From: Clostridioides difficile
Lineage (GTDB): Bacteria; Bacillota; Clostridia; Peptostreptococcales; Peptostreptococcaceae
Assembly: GCA_012955965.1 (NCBI GenBank)
Contig: JABBZI010000027.1
Coordinates: forward strand, 1 to 53,960
Length of the DNA stretch: 53,960 bases
Direction: 5' to 3'
Made by a program: the position numbers and the translations under genes. This document shows, in pieces, positions 39,324 to 49,320 of the stretch. Positions within the stretch are counted from its first letter, which is position 1, and the number at the start of each line of letters is the position of its first letter. The notes beneath the pieces are model-generated. The model searched no databases, was not told the DNA's origin, and saw nothing but the letters and a program-made list of their open reading frames with translations.

Positions 39324-41504
39324 ATGCTATGTACTAACTTGAATATAAATAAAATAAAAGATGAGATTATAGAAGAAATTGTAAGTCAAATAGCTTCAAA
39401 TTGTTCAACTGATGAAGAAAGAAAGATTTTAGAAAATGAATTTAAGACGAAAATTAAAAATAATACACTAATATCAAGTCTAAATGAGCATGAGGTAAAT
39501 ATTAAATCTCAATCAATCAATAAGACTATGAATGAACTATATATAGATTTATTAACCAGTTTTGGTGTAGTTAACTCAATGAGTGAATTGATATCAAAGT
39601 ATGATGGTATCAGTACATCATATATAAATAGTATAACAACTAAGATAAATCAAATAAAAGATAAATTAGAGAGTTGTAGATATTCTACTTCATTTAAACA
39701 TATGTCTAAATTTATAATAGAGAGGTTTAGAAATTCAAATAACTTTGATAAAAGTAGAAATATTCAAAAAGATAGAGCTGGGCAATGGATACTAGAGAAG
39801 TGTTATGCTAATTTTGATGAAAATGAAAACGTGTTAACATTGCCATTTTTAAAACGGGATAATATGTTGAGGTATGATAATAAAGTATATACAGCATGTT
39901 TAAATTATAGCTTTCAGCTAGGGGAAGGATTTATACAATCTTGCAATAACGAAACATCTCTTGAAAATGCTATAGATGGAAATCCAAACTCATTTTGGAG
40001 TGATACAATACTATCTGATGCTCCATTAAATGTTTCATTTGAAAATAGTAAACCACAAGCTATATATGTAAGAGATAATTATTTTTATGGAATAGACTCT
40101 GGTGCAGTTTGTGATCTTGAGCTTAATTTTGAATCTATCAATAAAATAAATGAGATAAACCTTACCCCATTTACAAAATATCCTATTGATATAGTAGCTA
40201 TAAGATATAAAATGACAGATGATGAAGATGAAGCATTGATAGAACTAGTAACACCAGATAATAAGGATAAAACATTAAAAAGTGTTTTTACAAAAGATAA
40301 GGTTACATTTAGGTTTCCAGATATAATATGTAAGAGAATATACATATTATTTACACAGAAACATTATATAAGAGAGACATATATATATAATCCAACTGAA
40401 ATAAACAAGAGTTTACTTTGGTTTAATAATAAAAATGACAGAAAAGAAGAAGTAACTAAAGCTGTATTTAAACCAGTATATTATGACAGGGAAAAGACTA
40501 ATTCTTTATGGCAAAAAATGAATGATAGAATATTGTCATCTTCTTATGATGAGTTACTGCCTGAAATAGTCGGAAATGACAAGTTAAATCATAAGATATT
40601 AAAGTATGAATACAACTATGGTTTATATGATATAGGATGTTATAATAATCATTTTGAAAGGACAGGTGTTTATATAAGTAAATCTATAAATTTAAATTCT
40701 AATATAAAAAGTGTACATATAATAACTGACGAATTACATCCTAGAAATTTATTTGGAAAAACTGTTACTGATATAGAATATTATATTACTACCTCTGATA
40801 ATCCAGAAACTAAAGACTGGATTCCTATATTACCAATGAATAAGGATGCTATAGAATCTGAACTTTTATTTATAACAGGGAGTACTAGAGCTTATTTTAG
40901 ATTTGAGGCAGAAACTATTTATAAAGTAATGAAAGATGGAGAAGAGATACCTTTAAACAGTGAAGAATTCTATATACATAAAAATCAAAAAACTGGATTT
41001 TTTTACTGCATTCAGATATTTAACTATGATTATAATGCAGTATATAGTATAAGCTATAAGCCCGTTTTTGGCAGCGATTCTGTGGATTTATCATCAAAAT
41101 TAGAAACAACTATAGAATCTTTTAAGGGAAAAAATAAATCAAATTTTGAACTTGAATATAGGCCATTCACAGAATCTGATACTAATTATTGTGATGTGAA
41201 AATTGTAGATACATTAACTAGTAATATTAACTGTGAAATAGAAACCATAAATGTAACAGATATATCAGATAATAGTAGTAGTTATAAGAACTTTAATAAT
41301 TTAGATGACAAATTTCAATTTTATGTATTTGAGAATTCAATCTATTTTAATAAAAAGATAGAAAGTAAGTATATGATAGATATATCATATAAGCATTTAG
41401 TATCAAAAATAAAACTAAAAGCATTATTTAGAAGAAATACAGTTAAAGATGGCTGGCTGACACCTGTTTTAAAAGAAATAAAATATATGATAGATACATT
41501 TTAA
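39324..41504 (+). CDS. Large structural protein with F5/8-type C-like domain (first of three)
   Basis: I use the ATG at 39324, 11 bases after AAAGG and just past the previous stop; an upstream TTG at 39312 overlaps that site. About 726 residues: a helical N-terminus (about 1-150), a discoidin-like segment with LENAIDGNPNSFWSD (about 215), a second beta domain with ISKSINLNSNIKSVHIITDE, and a C-terminal beta domain ending GWLTPVLKEIKYMID. The next two genes have the same order of parts, which suggests one duplicated family. Binding of glycans on the target or host cell is likely but inferred. Confidence 0.5.
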   Translation: MLCTNLNINKIKDEIIEEIVSQIASNCSTDEERKILENEFKTKIKNNTLISSLNEHEVNIKSQSINKTMNELYIDLLTSFGVVNSMSELISKYDGISTSYINSITTKINQIKDKLESCRYSTSFKHMSKFIIERFRNSNNFDKSRNIQKDRAGQWILEKCYANFDENENVLTLPFLKRDNMLRYDNKVYTACLNYSFQLGEGFIQSCNNETSLENAIDGNPNSFWSDTILSDAPLNVSFENSKPQAIYVRDNYFYGIDSGAVCDLELNFESINKINEINLTPFTKYPIDIVAIRYKMTDDEDEALIELVTPDNKDKTLKSVFTKDKVTFRFPDIICKRIYILFTQKHYIRETYIYNPTEINKSLLWFNNKNDRKEEVTKAVFKPVYYDREKTNSLWQKMNDRILSSSYDELLPEIVGNDKLNHKILKYEYNYGLYDIGCYNNHFERTGVYISKSINLNSNIKSVHIITDELHPRNLFGKTVTDIEYYITTSDNPETKDWIPILPMNKDAIESELLFITGSTRAYFRFEAETIYKVMKDGEEIPLNSEEFYIHKNQKTGFFYCIQIFNYDYNAVYSISYKPVFGSDSVDLSSKLETTIESFKGKNKSNFELEYRPFTESDTNYCDVKIVDTLTSNINCEIETINVTDISDNSSSYKNFNNLDDKFQFYVFENSIYFNKKIESKYMIDISYKHLVSKIKLKALFRRNTVKDGWLTPVLKEIKYMIDTF

Positions 41505-41514
41505 AGGTGATAAT

Positions 41515-43278
41515 ATGAATAATTATAAATATAAAAGGCCAAGTATATTGTTTGAAGAAAGAATTAAAATTTTAATAGAGGATTTAAATAAGGATTTTGA
41601 TTCTGGGAAAATCAAAACAAAAACAGAGTATTTTTATGAATTTAAAAATATGATTATCGATTTTTATAATAAACTTGGAAAACCATTATTTGAATTCCAT
41701 GAGGCAGTAGATATACCATCCTTTTCAAGCTATAGTGATATGTTGAAAAAAGCCAAATGTGATATGCATATTTTAATATGCAGTTATAAGGAAATCGGAA
41801 ATAACTTACAAATATATTTTAAAGATGTTAAAGAAGAGAATGAACTATTAAGTAACAAATTAAATTGTATAGAAATAGAGATAAATGAACTAGATAAAAA
41901 AGTAGACTCCTTGAAAACTGTCAGCAATATGATTTATTCAGATGATTTCACAAAAATTAGTAATATAAACAACTTAAATAATGTTTCTTGTAGTGTATTA
42001 AATAGAGTATTAACATTAGCAACAATATCGAGTAAATGTGTAAATGATAATATAAATATACAAATTCTAGATGTATCAAATGGCTTTCCTGGGAATACAC
42101 ATGAAATATATTCATCTTACAATAAAATAAAATATATTGGAGAAGATGATCCCCATATATATTTATCGGATATGTTAGATGGAAATGCTGATACTTGGTT
42201 TGAGTTTGAAATGTATAATTTAGAAGATGATGTAAAAATAAAAACTGCAATGGTTGGATTTAAGTATAAAGAAGGCATAAGTTGGATAAATGATGATAAG
42301 ATTTTAAAATTACATTTTAAGATTGTTTTAGATATTCCTGTTAATATAAATTGGTTTAAAATTTCTGGAATACCAAATCAAAATGTAAATCTACATAACC
42401 CTATAATAAAAAGGATAGTTGTAAGAGATAAATATGAGAATGTTCAAATATTACAACTAAACGAATCTTTAAAGGAAGAAAATATAATAACCTTTAAATC
42501 AAGTATAGTTAAAGAAATTGTAGTTGAATTAGAGCAAGAAGATAGCAATTTTACTAAAGTATGTAGAGAGTATTTTTTAAATATAGATCCAACTAAAATT
42601 CCATATTTTTTTTATGACAATAATAAAGATTATATACAATTTGATAAACCTCAAAAAAGTATAGAGATTATAGGTCTTAAGTATAACCATGATAATAAAA
42701 ATATAATTTATCCATCTACAAAGTCAACAAATAAATTTTCAACAAGAGAGTATGTAAAATCTCAATTATTTTATAAAAACATAAGTGAAGATAATTATAA
42801 ATTTCAATATGAAGGAGTAAGTGCAAAGAGATATGTCATAGGTATAAAAAATATTGAACTTAAGTATAAGGTTTATGATAAGCAAGGAGTATATCTATCA
42901 AAGAAATTTTTATCAACTGAAAATATAAGGTCAATTACTTTGGATTCTAAAGATTACATACCTAGGAGCTTTATGGAATATTTAGATAAAAACAAAAAAA
43001 TTGATGATTATATCAAATACTATATAAGTTTTGATGATGGTTCAGTGTGGACTAGAATAAGACCAAGGAATAGGGTTGAATATGGTTCTTGTACAATAGT
43101 TATAAATAGCAATATATCAACTATAAATAGAAATAAAAATATTACATATGTTGACATGCTTAATGATGTGAGCGAATTTAGGTTAAAAATAGAGTTAGAT
43201 AGACCAAATGAAATAATTGATGAGTCGCCTATAGTATATAATTATAGGATAGATGTAGGTTCGGAGGAAATTATATGA
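41515..43278 (+). CDS. Large structural protein with F5/8-type C-like domain (second of three)
   Basis: A 587-residue protein after AAAGGTG. The helical N-terminus includes a coiled coil (NELLSNKLNCIEIEINELDK). The discoidin-like part has IYLSDMLDGNADTWFEFE, matching the AIDGN-x-SFW pattern of the preceding protein. A second beta module has VYLSKKFLS-like sequence (GVYLSKKFLSTENIRSITL), and the end (DESPIVYNYRIDVGSEE) repeats the closing pattern of the family. Its last four bases overlap the next start (ATGA), so translation is probably coupled. Confidence 0.5.
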   Translation: MNNYKYKRPSILFEERIKILIEDLNKDFDSGKIKTKTEYFYEFKNMIIDFYNKLGKPLFEFHEAVDIPSFSSYSDMLKKAKCDMHILICSYKEIGNNLQIYFKDVKEENELLSNKLNCIEIEINELDKKVDSLKTVSNMIYSDDFTKISNINNLNNVSCSVLNRVLTLATISSKCVNDNINIQILDVSNGFPGNTHEIYSSYNKIKYIGEDDPHIYLSDMLDGNADTWFEFEMYNLEDDVKIKTAMVGFKYKEGISWINDDKILKLHFKIVLDIPVNINWFKISGIPNQNVNLHNPIIKRIVVRDKYENVQILQLNESLKEENIITFKSSIVKEIVVELEQEDSNFTKVCREYFLNIDPTKIPYFFYDNNKDYIQFDKPQKSIEIIGLKYNHDNKNIIYPSTKSTNKFSTREYVKSQLFYKNISEDNYKFQYEGVSAKRYVIGIKNIELKYKVYDKQGVYLSKKFLSTENIRSITLDSKDYIPRSFMEYLDKNKKIDDYIKYYISFDDGSVWTRIRPRNRVEYGSCTIVINSNISTINRNKNITYVDMLNDVSEFRLKIELDRPNEIIDESPIVYNYRIDVGSEEII

Positions 43279-45401
43279 TGAACATTCAAGAGTATCAATT
43301 AAAAACTAAAGAAGAAGAAATAATAAAAAAACTTTTGAATAATGGTGAGTTAGTAACTTTTTACGAAGTGAATAAGTTTATAAGTGAGTTTTTTGAAAAA
43401 AAAATAATTGGATTACCATATTTTAAGCCATTTACATTATTCCCATATCAAAATTCAGATAAAGAGCAATTTAATACTATGTTTAAAAATATAGAATATG
43501 ATTTGAACTCGATTTATGAAGTACATAATCATCAAGTAGAATCTTCTATAGAGACTATAAACAAATATAACTTAGAAATGATAAATATATATAATGAAGC
43601 CAATAAGGTTATTGCTTATTCAGAAATAGCAAATGAATTTTCTAGCAAAAAAAAATCATATTATCCTTATGTTATAACTTTTAATACACTTGAAGATACA
43701 AATACTATTAACTTAGTAAAAAATAATATACCTAAATCAACTTGTGAAATAGATTACAATACTTCTACACTTAGAAACGAACTTCATTCAACCCCGAATG
43801 ACAAAATAGATTTGAGTAAATCAAATTTGAAAGTATTGCTAAATGGACAAGCGATAGGTTCAAATACAAATATAAATTTGATACTAAATGAAGCTCTTAA
43901 TGAAAATATATCATTAGACATAACACCAATAAAAAATGAAACTCAAATAATCACAATAGACTTAGAGTTAGATGATGTTAAAACCTCATCTAGAATTGAA
44001 CTTAGTGGCTATTCACTACAGGATACCACTATAACATTATTAATTTCTTCTGATAACAAAAACTTTAAAGAAAAGTTTAAATATAAAGGAGAGAAAAATA
44101 ATATATGGAGATTTAACAAAGAAGATATTTTAGCAATTAAATTTATAATAGAAAAATGTGAAATTGGTCAAGAAGGGTTAGATAACTTAGGTTCATTATT
44201 TGTATTAAATAATATTTCAATTTATAATGATAAATACTCTAAAACTAGTGTGTACACAAGTAATAGAATTAATATTGATGAACCTATATCAAAAATAACT
44301 TTAAATCCTCAAAATAAAGTGCCACCAATGACAAATATATCATATTTCGTAGGTATAGAAGACAAGGATAATAGTGTAGAGTGGAAGAGTATAAAACCAA
44401 ATATTGCTTTAGACTTAAACCTCTTATATAAAGAAGAAAAACTACTTAATTACTATACATCTGATTTATTTGGAAGACGTGATTTTGATATACAATTAAA
44501 AAACTTTTTATTTTATGTACAACAACTTCCAGAGTATGTAAATTTAAATTCTATTGAAATGAGAACAGGACATTCTCAATGGCTTATTGAGAGGTTAGAT
44601 GTAAGTGATAAATATAATCAAGAATATCCAAGTTCATTGAGGGTATCTATAAATGATTATGCAAAGCATAGAGTCACTGGAATAGCTCCGATGGATGTAA
44701 ATACAATGGAGATAATGTGTAAAAATACATGGAATTATATAGTGATGAGCCAGTATATTAATTGTCTTGAAGAAACTATAATAGAAAATAAATACTTTAG
44801 TTTTAAGAAAGACAAAGAAGTGTTTGATGTAGTTGTACTTGTGAATGGAAGACAAGTGTTTAAAAAAGATAATAAGTATGCATTTAAGTTGAAAAAAGGA
44901 GAAAATAAACTTCAGATAATGTTTTTACTTGGTGAATTAGATTTATCAAAACCAGTAAAAACCATTAAGCATAATTTTAATTTAATGCCTCATAGTGATT
45001 CTATATTTGCGGGTTCAAAGATGGAAAGAATAACATATAATTCTTTAGTGAAAAATATAAGTAATCATTCTCTTAAGTATTATGCAATAAAATCTATGGA
45101 TAATATGGATAGTATAGTTATAAAATTTGACCCCAATTATACACTTAGTCCAGATGACCCTGTTAATATTGAATTAAAAGAAAAAAAGACTCGACAATAT
45201 CAAAGACCAGATATAAAAATTAATACAGCTGAGTACTTTAGAATATTTGTAAAATATAAACATATGTTATCATCAACAATTGAAAAGTTAAAATCTATGG
45301 ATGATAATAGTTTAATAAGGTGTAGAGTAATGGCAAAATTATCTACATCAGATATATCTGTCACTCCTGTAATCAATAATATAAAGGTGGTGGCTGAATA
45401 A
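43275..45401 (+). CDS. Large structural protein related to the two preceding ones (third of three)
   Basis: A 708-residue protein whose ATG lies in an ATGA overlap, seven bases after GGAGG. It repeats the plan: helical N-terminus (about 1-130), a beta domain in the F5/8-C position but without a clear DGN-x-W motif, the VYTSNRINIDEPISKITLNP segment matching the LNSNIKSVHI part of its relatives, and the closing pattern ISVTPVINNIKVV. The C-terminal half also has VFDVVVLVNGRQVFKKDNKY. Probably forms a hetero-oligomeric structure with its two relatives. Confidence 0.45.
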   Translation: MMNIQEYQLKTKEEEIIKKLLNNGELVTFYEVNKFISEFFEKKIIGLPYFKPFTLFPYQNSDKEQFNTMFKNIEYDLNSIYEVHNHQVESSIETINKYNLEMINIYNEANKVIAYSEIANEFSSKKKSYYPYVITFNTLEDTNTINLVKNNIPKSTCEIDYNTSTLRNELHSTPNDKIDLSKSNLKVLLNGQAIGSNTNINLILNEALNENISLDITPIKNETQIITIDLELDDVKTSSRIELSGYSLQDTTITLLISSDNKNFKEKFKYKGEKNNIWRFNKEDILAIKFIIEKCEIGQEGLDNLGSLFVLNNISIYNDKYSKTSVYTSNRINIDEPISKITLNPQNKVPPMTNISYFVGIEDKDNSVEWKSIKPNIALDLNLLYKEEKLLNYYTSDLFGRRDFDIQLKNFLFYVQQLPEYVNLNSIEMRTGHSQWLIERLDVSDKYNQEYPSSLRVSINDYAKHRVTGIAPMDVNTMEIMCKNTWNYIVMSQYINCLEETIIENKYFSFKKDKEVFDVVVLVNGRQVFKKDNKYAFKLKKGENKLQIMFLLGELDLSKPVKTIKHNFNLMPHSDSIFAGSKMERITYNSLVKNISNHSLKYYAIKSMDNMDSIVIKFDPNYTLSPDDPVNIELKEKKTRQYQRPDIKINTAEYFRIFVKYKHMLSSTIEKLKSMDDNSLIRCRVMAKLSTSDISVTPVINNIKVVAE

Positions 45402-47110
45402 TGTCTATAACATTATATACGAAATCTTATGATAGAGAAAATAAAGTTAGTTTAAAATGGGAGAATACATCAAGTTCACCACATTTGTACAGAGTATTTA
45501 GAAAAAAAATAGGAGATGATTTTGGGAATTCTGTTGACGAAGTATTTCAACCTATTTCTGTATGTGAACTAGAAATATTAGAAAGTGACATAAAGGTATT
45601 AAATATACATCCAAATATAGGAGAAGAGATTAGTTTTAAATGTTATAGAGGTATTACATGGACCATTAAGAAATCTGCTTCTTTAAAAAAATGGATGGAA
45701 GAGCCTTGTAAAGAAGATGCAAGAGGGTATGGTTTAGCTAAGATAAATGTAACTCCTGTATCAAATAGAGAATTTTGTGAAAATCCAGATGATTTTTTAA
45801 AAGATAGCAGAGGGATGTATATTTATGATGTAATAGTTATCGGATTTTCTAGTGGTGAAGATTATATTGTTGAAAATAAATTAAAAAAAAGAGGACTAGA
45901 TGCTATATTTGAGTTTATGAAAACAAATAGAAGTGTTATTGCGAGTCATGATTTAATTTCATCTATATTTAGAGAAGATGAAAGTTTGAATAAATTAAGA
46001 GAGTTTTTTAATATAAAAGTTGGAAAGTGGAATGACAATAATATATTTTTTGATGAAGGTCATGGATTCACAAGTTCTGTATGGGGAAATGAAGTAGTTG
46101 TAAATAAATCAGATTCAGTTACATTATATCCTTGGAATATGGTGAATAATGAAGAAAAAATAAAAATATCATATACTCATACTACATCAAATTTTGCTTA
46201 TGGAGATATATGGTTTAATATAGTACCACAAAAAATAGAAGGAAATTCAAATTGGTCTGCTTCACAAGAGAAAGCATCTTCCTATTATCTTACAACATGG
46301 AATAATACAGCTATGATTCAAATAGGACACAATATAGATGATATTGAAGATATAGCGGAATATGAAAAGAAGATATTGGCAAATACTATTTTTAGAATGA
46401 AACAATTGACTGAAAATATGTCTGTTGAAGACAAGCCAGGAGATACATCTATTCCAATTAAACCAAGTATAACAAATCAGTATACTACTGAGGATAGAAA
46501 GGTCATTTTGGAGTATACTTCTACAGATACAGGAAGTATATATCAATATTATGTAGAAGGAGTAGATTTAAACTCAAAGGTAGTAACAGAATCAAATGTA
46601 GCTACAACAATAGTTACAACAGGTATTAAAGAGTATAATTGGTGTTTACATACTGTAGAAAGTGATATTAATCCAATCACCTTAGATAATTCACCAATTA
46701 TATATAATAAGACTCAAAGAGAGACCATTATGACACAACCCCTTCAAAAAGGATATTATATGTTTAGAGTTTATACAACTGATTATTCAGGTAATAAATC
46801 TAATGTAGAAAGTAAGATTTTTCATGTAGATGGTAAAGTATATGACACTTCAAATAGAGTATTAGATGAAGTTCCAAATGCTGTAAGGTTTAATAATAGG
46901 TATAGAGGAGCGCAAGAAAGTTATAAGATAAGTTCAATGTACCATCAAGCAGAGCATAATATAAGAAAATTAAGTGATAAGATAGATAGGTTAGATGTAA
47001 TGAAAGAAGACGTGTCTATAGACTCTAATTGCAGTTATGGAAGTTTTGCAGATATAATTGGAAATATACAAGAAGAAATAGACACATTCTATGATGTAAG
47101 GGGGGATTAG
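45401..47110 (+). CDS. Structural protein with FN3 and possible amidotransferase-like domains
   Basis: A 569-residue protein whose ATG overlaps the previous stop by one base. Residues 1-100 look like an FN3 module (NKVSLKWENTSSSPHLYRVF). Residues about 110-245 look like an alpha/beta fold of the ThuA/class I amidotransferase type: INVTPVSNREF, YDVIVIGFSSGED, RSVIASHDLI, then a beta strand and GHGF. A nucleophile cysteine is not visible, so catalysis is doubtful. Another Ig/FN3 part (GYYMFRVYTTDYSGNKS) and a helical C-terminus (AEHNIRKLSDKIDRLDVM) follow. It could bind a ligand or act as a scaffold. Confidence 0.4.
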   Translation: MSITLYTKSYDRENKVSLKWENTSSSPHLYRVFRKKIGDDFGNSVDEVFQPISVCELEILESDIKVLNIHPNIGEEISFKCYRGITWTIKKSASLKKWMEEPCKEDARGYGLAKINVTPVSNREFCENPDDFLKDSRGMYIYDVIVIGFSSGEDYIVENKLKKRGLDAIFEFMKTNRSVIASHDLISSIFREDESLNKLREFFNIKVGKWNDNNIFFDEGHGFTSSVWGNEVVVNKSDSVTLYPWNMVNNEEKIKISYTHTTSNFAYGDIWFNIVPQKIEGNSNWSASQEKASSYYLTTWNNTAMIQIGHNIDDIEDIAEYEKKILANTIFRMKQLTENMSVEDKPGDTSIPIKPSITNQYTTEDRKVILEYTSTDTGSIYQYYVEGVDLNSKVVTESNVATTIVTTGIKEYNWCLHTVESDINPITLDNSPIIYNKTQRETIMTQPLQKGYYMFRVYTTDYSGNKSNVESKIFHVDGKVYDTSNRVLDEVPNAVRFNNRYRGAQESYKISSMYHQAEHNIRKLSDKIDRLDVMKEDVSIDSNCSYGSFADIIGNIQEEIDTFYDVRGD

Positions 47111-48349
47111 GTGAATAAAGTAGTTATTAATAATTTACCAGTATCAAATAGAAAAGATTTTGGATATAAAGCTATAAATACAAGTTCAATGCATAATGAT
47201 AATCAAAATAACATGCTAAATGATATATTAGATTTGTTTAATAAAACTAATGAGATAGAACGTATGTTAAATGATAATATAAATTTAATAAAACTTGAAA
47301 ATGCTCAACTAGAAGCTGTAAACTCAAACTTGATACAAAAATATAATCAGTTATTAAATAAGTATATTGATATACAAAAGTCTAATAAATTGAGAAGAAA
47401 AATAATCTTACCACAAGATTGTAAGTCTGATGAGAGTACTTTTGGATCCATAATAAACAATATAACATCAGATATAACTATAAGACCTTCAAAAAAAATT
47501 TCAAAATTAGCTGTTTTCGATGATGTATCAAATTCCATGTTTATTCCAAAAAGTCTATCAGTTAAAACGAAAATTACTAGTTTTGGTGTTATATCAGAAA
47601 AGGACAACGATGTGTATGCTCCTTTTTCTAAAGATAATAATCTATATTGGATAAAAAGAGTAGTTACAGGTAATTCTGTAGATTTTTTGGACACAGAATA
47701 TGAGATTACTCTTCCAGAAGATATTATGACTACATTAGAAATGAATGAAATATATATACATCCGTTTTTATGTAGTGTAAAAAATGTATATATAAGGTTT
47801 GGAGATTCTAGTTATTGGGAAGAAGTAGAGGGAATTGGATATCATTCAGCAATAACACAAAATAATTCAACAAATGAATTTTCAAATTCAGTTAGAGCAT
47901 TTAGAATAAATTTTCCTAATAAAAAAGTTAATCAAATAAAGATAGTTTTAAGAAGTTATAATTATGAAGAATGTGAGACAAATCTAAGAACTTTCGTTTA
48001 TGGTATAAAATCATTAGGAGCATATATAAATTATTATAATAATTATGAATCTTCTACATTTAGTTTTAAATGTAATATTGATGAAAAGAGAGATGTAATG
48101 ATTACAGGTATAACACCCCATTTTAATAATAGCAGTGATGGTGGAAAGTATTCTAAAGATTTTATATTTGATATATATTATGAAGATAAAGGTGAATATT
48201 ATCATAAAATAGTAGATGATTTTCCATTTAAACCTCCTAGTCAAAAACTAATGTTTAAATGTAGGATAGGAGAAACTTATAGTGAAATAAACATAAAGAG
48301 TATTGACATAAATTATACTTATTATGGAGAGGATTCAGAGCATTTTTAA
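47111..48349 (+). CDS. Hypothetical structural protein, last of the structural operon
   Basis: A 412-residue protein with a GTG start directly after the previous TAG, behind AGGGGGG. The N-terminus has a coiled coil (NEIERMLNDNINLIKLENAQ...); the rest is beta-rich in a pattern similar to the preceding family (ISSKLAVFDD-like start, NIYIHPF, VRAFRINFPNKKVNQIKIVL). No enzyme motif or signal peptide. It closes the structural block, and a non-coding stretch follows. Confidence 0.45.
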   Translation: MNKVVINNLPVSNRKDFGYKAINTSSMHNDNQNNMLNDILDLFNKTNEIERMLNDNINLIKLENAQLEAVNSNLIQKYNQLLNKYIDIQKSNKLRRKIILPQDCKSDESTFGSIINNITSDITIRPSKKISKLAVFDDVSNSMFIPKSLSVKTKITSFGVISEKDNDVYAPFSKDNNLYWIKRVVTGNSVDFLDTEYEITLPEDIMTTLEMNEIYIHPFLCSVKNVYIRFGDSSYWEEVEGIGYHSAITQNNSTNEFSNSVRAFRINFPNKKVNQIKIVLRSYNYEECETNLRTFVYGIKSLGAYINYYNNYESSTFSFKCNIDEKRDVMITGITPHFNNSSDGGKYSKDFIFDIYYEDKGEYYHKIVDDFPFKPPSQKLMFKCRIGETYSEINIKSIDINYTYYGEDSEHF

Positions 48350-48591
48350 GTGTGAATGACTGTATTTAATATTTTGCATATGATATAATTAGTAGTACAA
48401 ATTTGGAGGTGGTACTTTTGATTGTGTTTATATAAGATTTATAATAAAGTGTTTTAAAATTTTGTCTTTATAGAAGACTTTTTTTTTGTTTATGAATTGT
48501 CGATTGTGACAAGTGGCCTATATACTCTTATACTTAGATTTATTATTAAAACAGTAGGCAGAGTGATATTGAAAATTAGGAGGTGAAAACT
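48350..48591 (+). promoter_or_regulatory. Intergenic control region between structural and regulatory genes
   Basis: The region holds a TATAAT at about 48383, then GGAGGTGG followed by TTG and a five-codon reading frame ending in TAA, then a hairpin-plus-T-run (see terminator). Downstream, TTGTCG and TATACT with about 18 bases between could be a promoter for the next gene, which has a strong AGGAGGTG site. The arrangement promoter, tiny leader, terminator, promoter hints at attenuation, but nothing more can be claimed from sequence. Confidence 0.35.
48464..48487 (+). terminator. Probable Rho-independent terminator
   Basis: A short stem (GTCTT 48464-48468 with AAGAC 48474-48478, loop TATAG) is followed by nine Ts. 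The stem is only five base pairs, but the T-run and the position after the last structural gene support termination of the long operon. Confidence 0.6.
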
Positions 48592-48954
48592 ATGCATTTA
48601 TTATATAAAAATAAAAGTGAAATAAAAACAGTAACTAAAATAGTTAATCTTATTTTTAAAATCATTGATGAGTTAAAGTTATTTATTAATAATATATTGA
48701 TATGTAATATAAATAAAGAAGATTTAAGATATTATTTCTTGCAGTTTGATTTACAAAATAAAAACTTGTTATTTAATGTAAAACTTTACAATTCAATTAC
48801 AAAGACAGTTGTTATAAAAAGTTATGTATTAACAGATTTAATAAGAGACTGTGAAAGTAAAAAAATAGAATTGAAATTAAACTATGATATTAAAAATATG
48901 ATATTAAAATCCAAAGAGAATGTACATAAAGATATTACAGAAGTTTATATATGA
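48592..48954 (+). CDS. Small hypothetical protein upstream of the sigma factor
   Basis: A 120-residue protein; I choose the ATG at 48592, eight bases after AGGAGGTG, over an overlapping in-frame GTG at 48583. Helical at the start (IVNLIFKIIDELKLFINNIL), beta in the middle (YYFLQFDLQNKNLLFNVKLY), basic overall. No recognised domain and no clear membrane segment. Its place just before a zinc-binding protein and a sigma factor suggests a regulatory or lysis-timing role, unproven. Confidence 0.4.
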   Translation: MHLLYKNKSEIKTVTKIVNLIFKIIDELKLFINNILICNINKEDLRYYFLQFDLQNKNLLFNVKLYNSITKTVVIKSYVLTDLIRDCESKKIELKLNYDIKNMILKSKENVHKDITEVYI

Positions 48955-48980
48955 TTTTATTAAACTTATGGAGGAGAAAC

Positions 48981-49241
48981 ATGAATTTTACTATTGATAA
49001 AAATATAGAAAATTGTATCACAAAAGGACGTGGGGTTCCAAAGCTACCAAGAAAGGGAGAGATAATGATATGTCAAATATGTAACAAGCCAATAATGCCA
49101 GAACAATTTTCTATAGATGAATATAAAAAAAAGAGAGAATTTAAGTGGCATATACATCCAGAATGCTTTGAATACATAGATAAATTGGCAGACAAATCAG
49201 TTCCTGGTTTACTCAATGAAAGAAAATGTTTATTTGATTAA
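48981..49241 (+). CDS. Small zinc-binding protein
   Basis: An 86-residue protein starting at the ATG behind GGAGGAG; the frame is open further upstream but without a good site. CQICNKPI and, 25 residues on, WHIHPECFEY give a C-x2-C...H-x2-C zinc site. The N-terminus is basic (TKGRGVPKLPRKGE). It could bind nucleic acid or RNA polymerase. It lies immediately before the sigma factor gene, so a transcriptional helper role is attractive but inferred. Confidence 0.5.
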   Translation: MNFTIDKNIENCITKGRGVPKLPRKGEIMICQICNKPIMPEQFSIDEYKKKREFKWHIHPECFEYIDKLADKSVPGLLNERKCLFD

Positions 49242-49320
49242 ATATTTTTTAATATAAATGTATAGTTTTATAATCTTAATAGATAAGAAGTAATAATATA
49301 ATGCTAAGAAGGTATATAAT

